Assembly (NCBI GenBank): GCA_963695105.1
Contig: CAVOGC010000017.1
Span: 21,431 to 85,430 of the forward strand
Length of the DNA stretch: 64,000 bases
Source of the DNA: Competibacter sp963695105
Lineage (GTDB): Bacteria > Pseudomonadota > Gammaproteobacteria > Competibacterales > Competibacteraceae
Reading direction: 5' to 3'
A program made the position numbers and the translations under genes. Below the pieces are notes generated by a model. The model did not search any database. It was given only the letters and a program-made list of their open reading frames with translations, and had not been told where the DNA came from. Below are positions 62,152-64,000 of this stretch, in pieces. How positions within the stretch are numbered: position 1 is the stretch's first letter; the number at the start of each line of letters is the position of its first letter.

Positions 62152-63282
62152 ATGTTGGCGAATTTCAAAAAAATTGGCGTGGCGGCGGCGGTAGCAACTG
62201 CCATCGGCGCTTCTGGCGTCGCCCAGGCGGTTACCTTAGGGCACCCCGGTGACGCATTGCTGATCCCCCATGTGTTTGGTAACAAGGCCGAGGGTACCAA
62301 TACCCTGATCGGTATTACTGTTGCCAGCCCGGAGTACGTGAATGTTGGACAGTTCGCTGATCTTTCCCAGCTTGCCCCGACCCATCCGGCTGGCGTTGGC
62401 ACCCTGACCCCAAACGCGAAAGAGGGTTGCAAGAGCGGTGGGACGCTGCACTGGTACTTCTTTGACCAGGAAAGCGTTGAGGTGGTGGATGACACCATTC
62501 CGGTCACTTGCGAAGACTTCGTCCGTTTTGACTGGAACCATATCGTCGAGGCGAAGGGCCTGCCCAGCGCCGAAGGCTTGGCAGGTTACTTGGTGATCAC
62601 TGATAACAAAGCCAACGAAACGACGGCCAGCAGCCTGATCCTGTACGCCACCGCCTATCTGATTCAGGGCAACTGGTCTTCGATGGCGTTTATTCCGGCC
62701 TTGCCGTTGGTCGACAGCGTGGATGGCACGCGGGGCGACGAAGTATCGCATCGTGGTTCGTTTGTGACGAACGTCAACCCCGTTACCGCGGGTATGTTGC
62801 TGCCCAGCGCAAGAACACCGCCGATACCGCTTGGTTCAGCATGCGCTACTTCCTGGATCCGGCTCTGGGCGGCAACACCCGCTTCGTGCTGTGGTTCCCG
62901 GACAATAACTTCAGCTGATCGGAGTAGCCAGAGCATTATCGTTTACGATGCCGAGGAAAAGGGAATTTCGGCCAGGACCAGCATTCCCTACGAGTTGAAC
63001 ATAGTGGAAGTGTCCCCCACCGCGAAGAGCCGGAGGCACTGTCATCGGCGCCATCAGGGATGGCCTGACACATGATAACCCTGACAATCAAGGCAACACT
63101 GCCGTTGGCTCTGCGGTGAACACCGGTTTCGTGTTGTTCAACGTCAGTGACTACATAGTGATTCTTCGGTGACCCCTGTCGAAGGTTCGCGGGCAGGCTT
63201 TGCCTTCAGCCTGATCGGTGTCTCGGGCGCTTCGACCGCTCAGGTGCAGACCGAACTGGCTCACGAGCGTGGCCTGAAGTAA
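62152..63282 (+). pseudogene. Secreted protein of unknown family, several frameshifts as given
   Basis: From ATG 62152 (GGAG upstream) the product starts with a clear signal peptide (FKKIGVAAAVATAIGASGVAQA) and is in frame for about 219 codons. Similar-looking coding sequence then runs in other frames: KNTADTAWFSMRYFLDPALG from about 62811, back to the first frame at about 62915 (SIIVYDAEEKGIS), another frame from about 63035 (GTVIGAIRDGLT, NTGFVLFNV), and the first frame again from about 63160 to TAA 63282 (VEGSRAGFAFSLIGVSGAS). The shifts sum to zero, so an unbroken gene would encode 376 residues. Read straight, the frame ends at 63075 (307 residues). I do not recognise the family. Possible client of the neighbouring type II secretion system. 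Confidence 0.65.
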
Positions 63283-63344
63283 GCATCTAGGCGGCAGTTG
63301 CTGATAAATCGAGTTTTTGTCTCTTAAAGATTTACCAGCAAGGC

Positions 63345-63375
63345 AAAACGGCGTACGCAAGTGCGCCGTTTTTCT
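63345..63375 (+). terminator. Rho-independent terminator
   Basis: A 12-bp stem (63345-63356 with 63361-63372, one G-T pair) capped by a GCAA tetraloop ends in TTTTT. It closes the transcript of the secreted-protein gene. Confidence 0.88.
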
Positions 63376-63392
63376 TTGCAGGATGCGAATAG

Positions 63393-64000
63393 ATGAGCGC
63401 ACTGAGACAATTAGTTCCGGCTGGAATGATGCAATGGCTTGGGATCGTGGCGATTGTCGCGATCCCGCGATGGATTGGCGCGGCTTCACCGGAGCAGTCC
63501 CCGGTTCCGGAAACGAAGCCCAAAACGCCTACTCTGGAACAACCGGTCTGGCATGACCCGGAGAACCGCTACTCGCGATTTTTGGTGGTTGGCGGCGCTT
63601 TTCACGTCCTGGTGGACGATTTGGACGGCGACGGACGCATTGACTTGACCTTTACCTCGCATAGCGGCAATCAGATCCGGGTTTTTCGCCAGGCGGCGCC
63701 GCGCCGTTTCGAGGCGACCGACCCGCAGGGTATCGTCGGTTTTCATCCCAATGACACCATCGCCTTGCCTGGAATGCCCAAGCGCTATCTGGTCAATGCC
63801 GAAGGTGAAGGCCGGCTACGGGTGTTGGCGGCGCAATCCGAGGGTCGCCTGAGCTTGGTGGCCGAGTGCAACCAGCCAGCACCTTTGGGCAGTGCGGCAT
63901 TTGCGTGGCCGGATTGGGGACGCCTTAGCCTGGCGGTTGCACCGTATAGTGGTTCGTCACTGACCCTGTTGCGCGACTTTAACCCGGAAACGGCCCAAGC
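63393..64000 (+). CDS. FG-GAP/VCBS-like repeat protein, 5' part (partial)
   Basis: An open frame runs from ATG 63393 (AGGA upstream) to the window end, 202 codons. The N-terminus has a hydrophobic segment (MMQWLGIVAIVAIPRWIGAA) that could be a signal peptide or anchor, then a Pro-rich linker. A calcium-loop motif DDLDGDGRIDLTF near residue 75, followed by short beta-type stretches, is typical of FG-GAP/VCBS beta-propeller repeats. It lies 18 bases after a terminator and two genes after gspD, so it could be an exported protein. The C-terminal part is outside the window. Confidence 0.7.
   Translation, partial: MSALRQLVPAGMMQWLGIVAIVAIPRWIGAASPEQSPVPETKPKTPTLEQPVWHDPENRYSRFLVVGGAFHVLVDDLDGDGRIDLTFTSHSGNQIRVFRQAAPRRFEATDPQGIVGFHPNDTIALPGMPKRYLVNAEGEGRLRVLAAQSEGRLSLVAECNQPAPLGSAAFAWPDWGRLSLAVAPYSGSSLTLLRDFNPETAQ

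Noticed and set aside
62800..63170. Programmed ribosomal frameshifting in the secreted-protein gene
   Set aside because: Four changes of frame in both directions without slippery heptamers or stimulatory structures are not compatible with known programmed frameshifting; indels in the gene or in the sequence are simpler.

Overview
The window is GC-rich (roughly 60-65% by eye), densely coding chromosomal DNA of a gammaproteobacterium. Two stretches keep Escherichia coli gene order: uvrC-pgsA-tRNA-Gly-tRNA-Cys-tRNA-Leu, and yhbY/rlmE-ftsH-folP-glmM-(tpiA)-secG-tRNA-Leu(GAG). A phasin gene suggests polyhydroxyalkanoate storage, and a phosphoribulokinase gene suggests at least a remnant of CO2 fixation. 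A storage-forming or chemolithotrophic lineage (Competibacteraceae- or Chromatiales-like) would fit, but the genus cannot be fixed from this sequence alone.

Layout. 1-1041: end of uvrC, pgsA and three tRNA genes. 1175-6013 (minus): one very large gene for a DUF4011-type SF1 helicase with a C-terminal nuclease-like domain, sitting directly beside the tRNA cluster. 6149-13020: housekeeping block (yhbY, a small membrane ORF, rlmE, ftsH, folP, glmM, tpiA, secG, tRNA-Leu). 13320-28235: complete 14-gene complex I operon nuoA-N plus a DUF2818 gene. 28490-35544: prkB, an EamA transporter, a DUF349 protein, a phasin fused to a helix-hairpin-helix-like domain, a DUF465 protein and ttcA. 35652-41900: branched-chain amino acid type ABC importer (livK-H-M-G-F) interrupted by a frameshifted Uma2 nuclease gene, followed by a second EamA transporter. 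41967-44525: purB (two frameshifts as given) and roxA. 44675-51239: galU, ackA, glmS and the dTDP-rhamnose genes rfbA-C-D, that is, sugar-nucleotide supply for envelope polysaccharide. 51229-61885: an eleven-gene type II secretion locus in the order E-F-G-H-I-J-K-L-M-N-D, as in the Xanthomonas xps cluster, with a lipoprotein secretin. 62152-64000: a secreted protein gene of unknown family with several frameshifts, and the start of an FG-GAP/VCBS-like secreted protein; both are possible clients of the secretion system.

Most genes are ordinary core genes. The parts that deserve a second look are the helicase-nuclease gene at the tRNA locus, the phasin fusion, the competing hairpins before livH, the Uma2 relic in the liv operon, the frameshifts in purB and in the secreted protein gene (real decay or sequence error), the tandem-repeat spacer between gspF and gspG, and the AT-rich, palindrome-bearing control region after gspD. 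I did not see a CRISPR array, prophage, insertion sequence or integrase.
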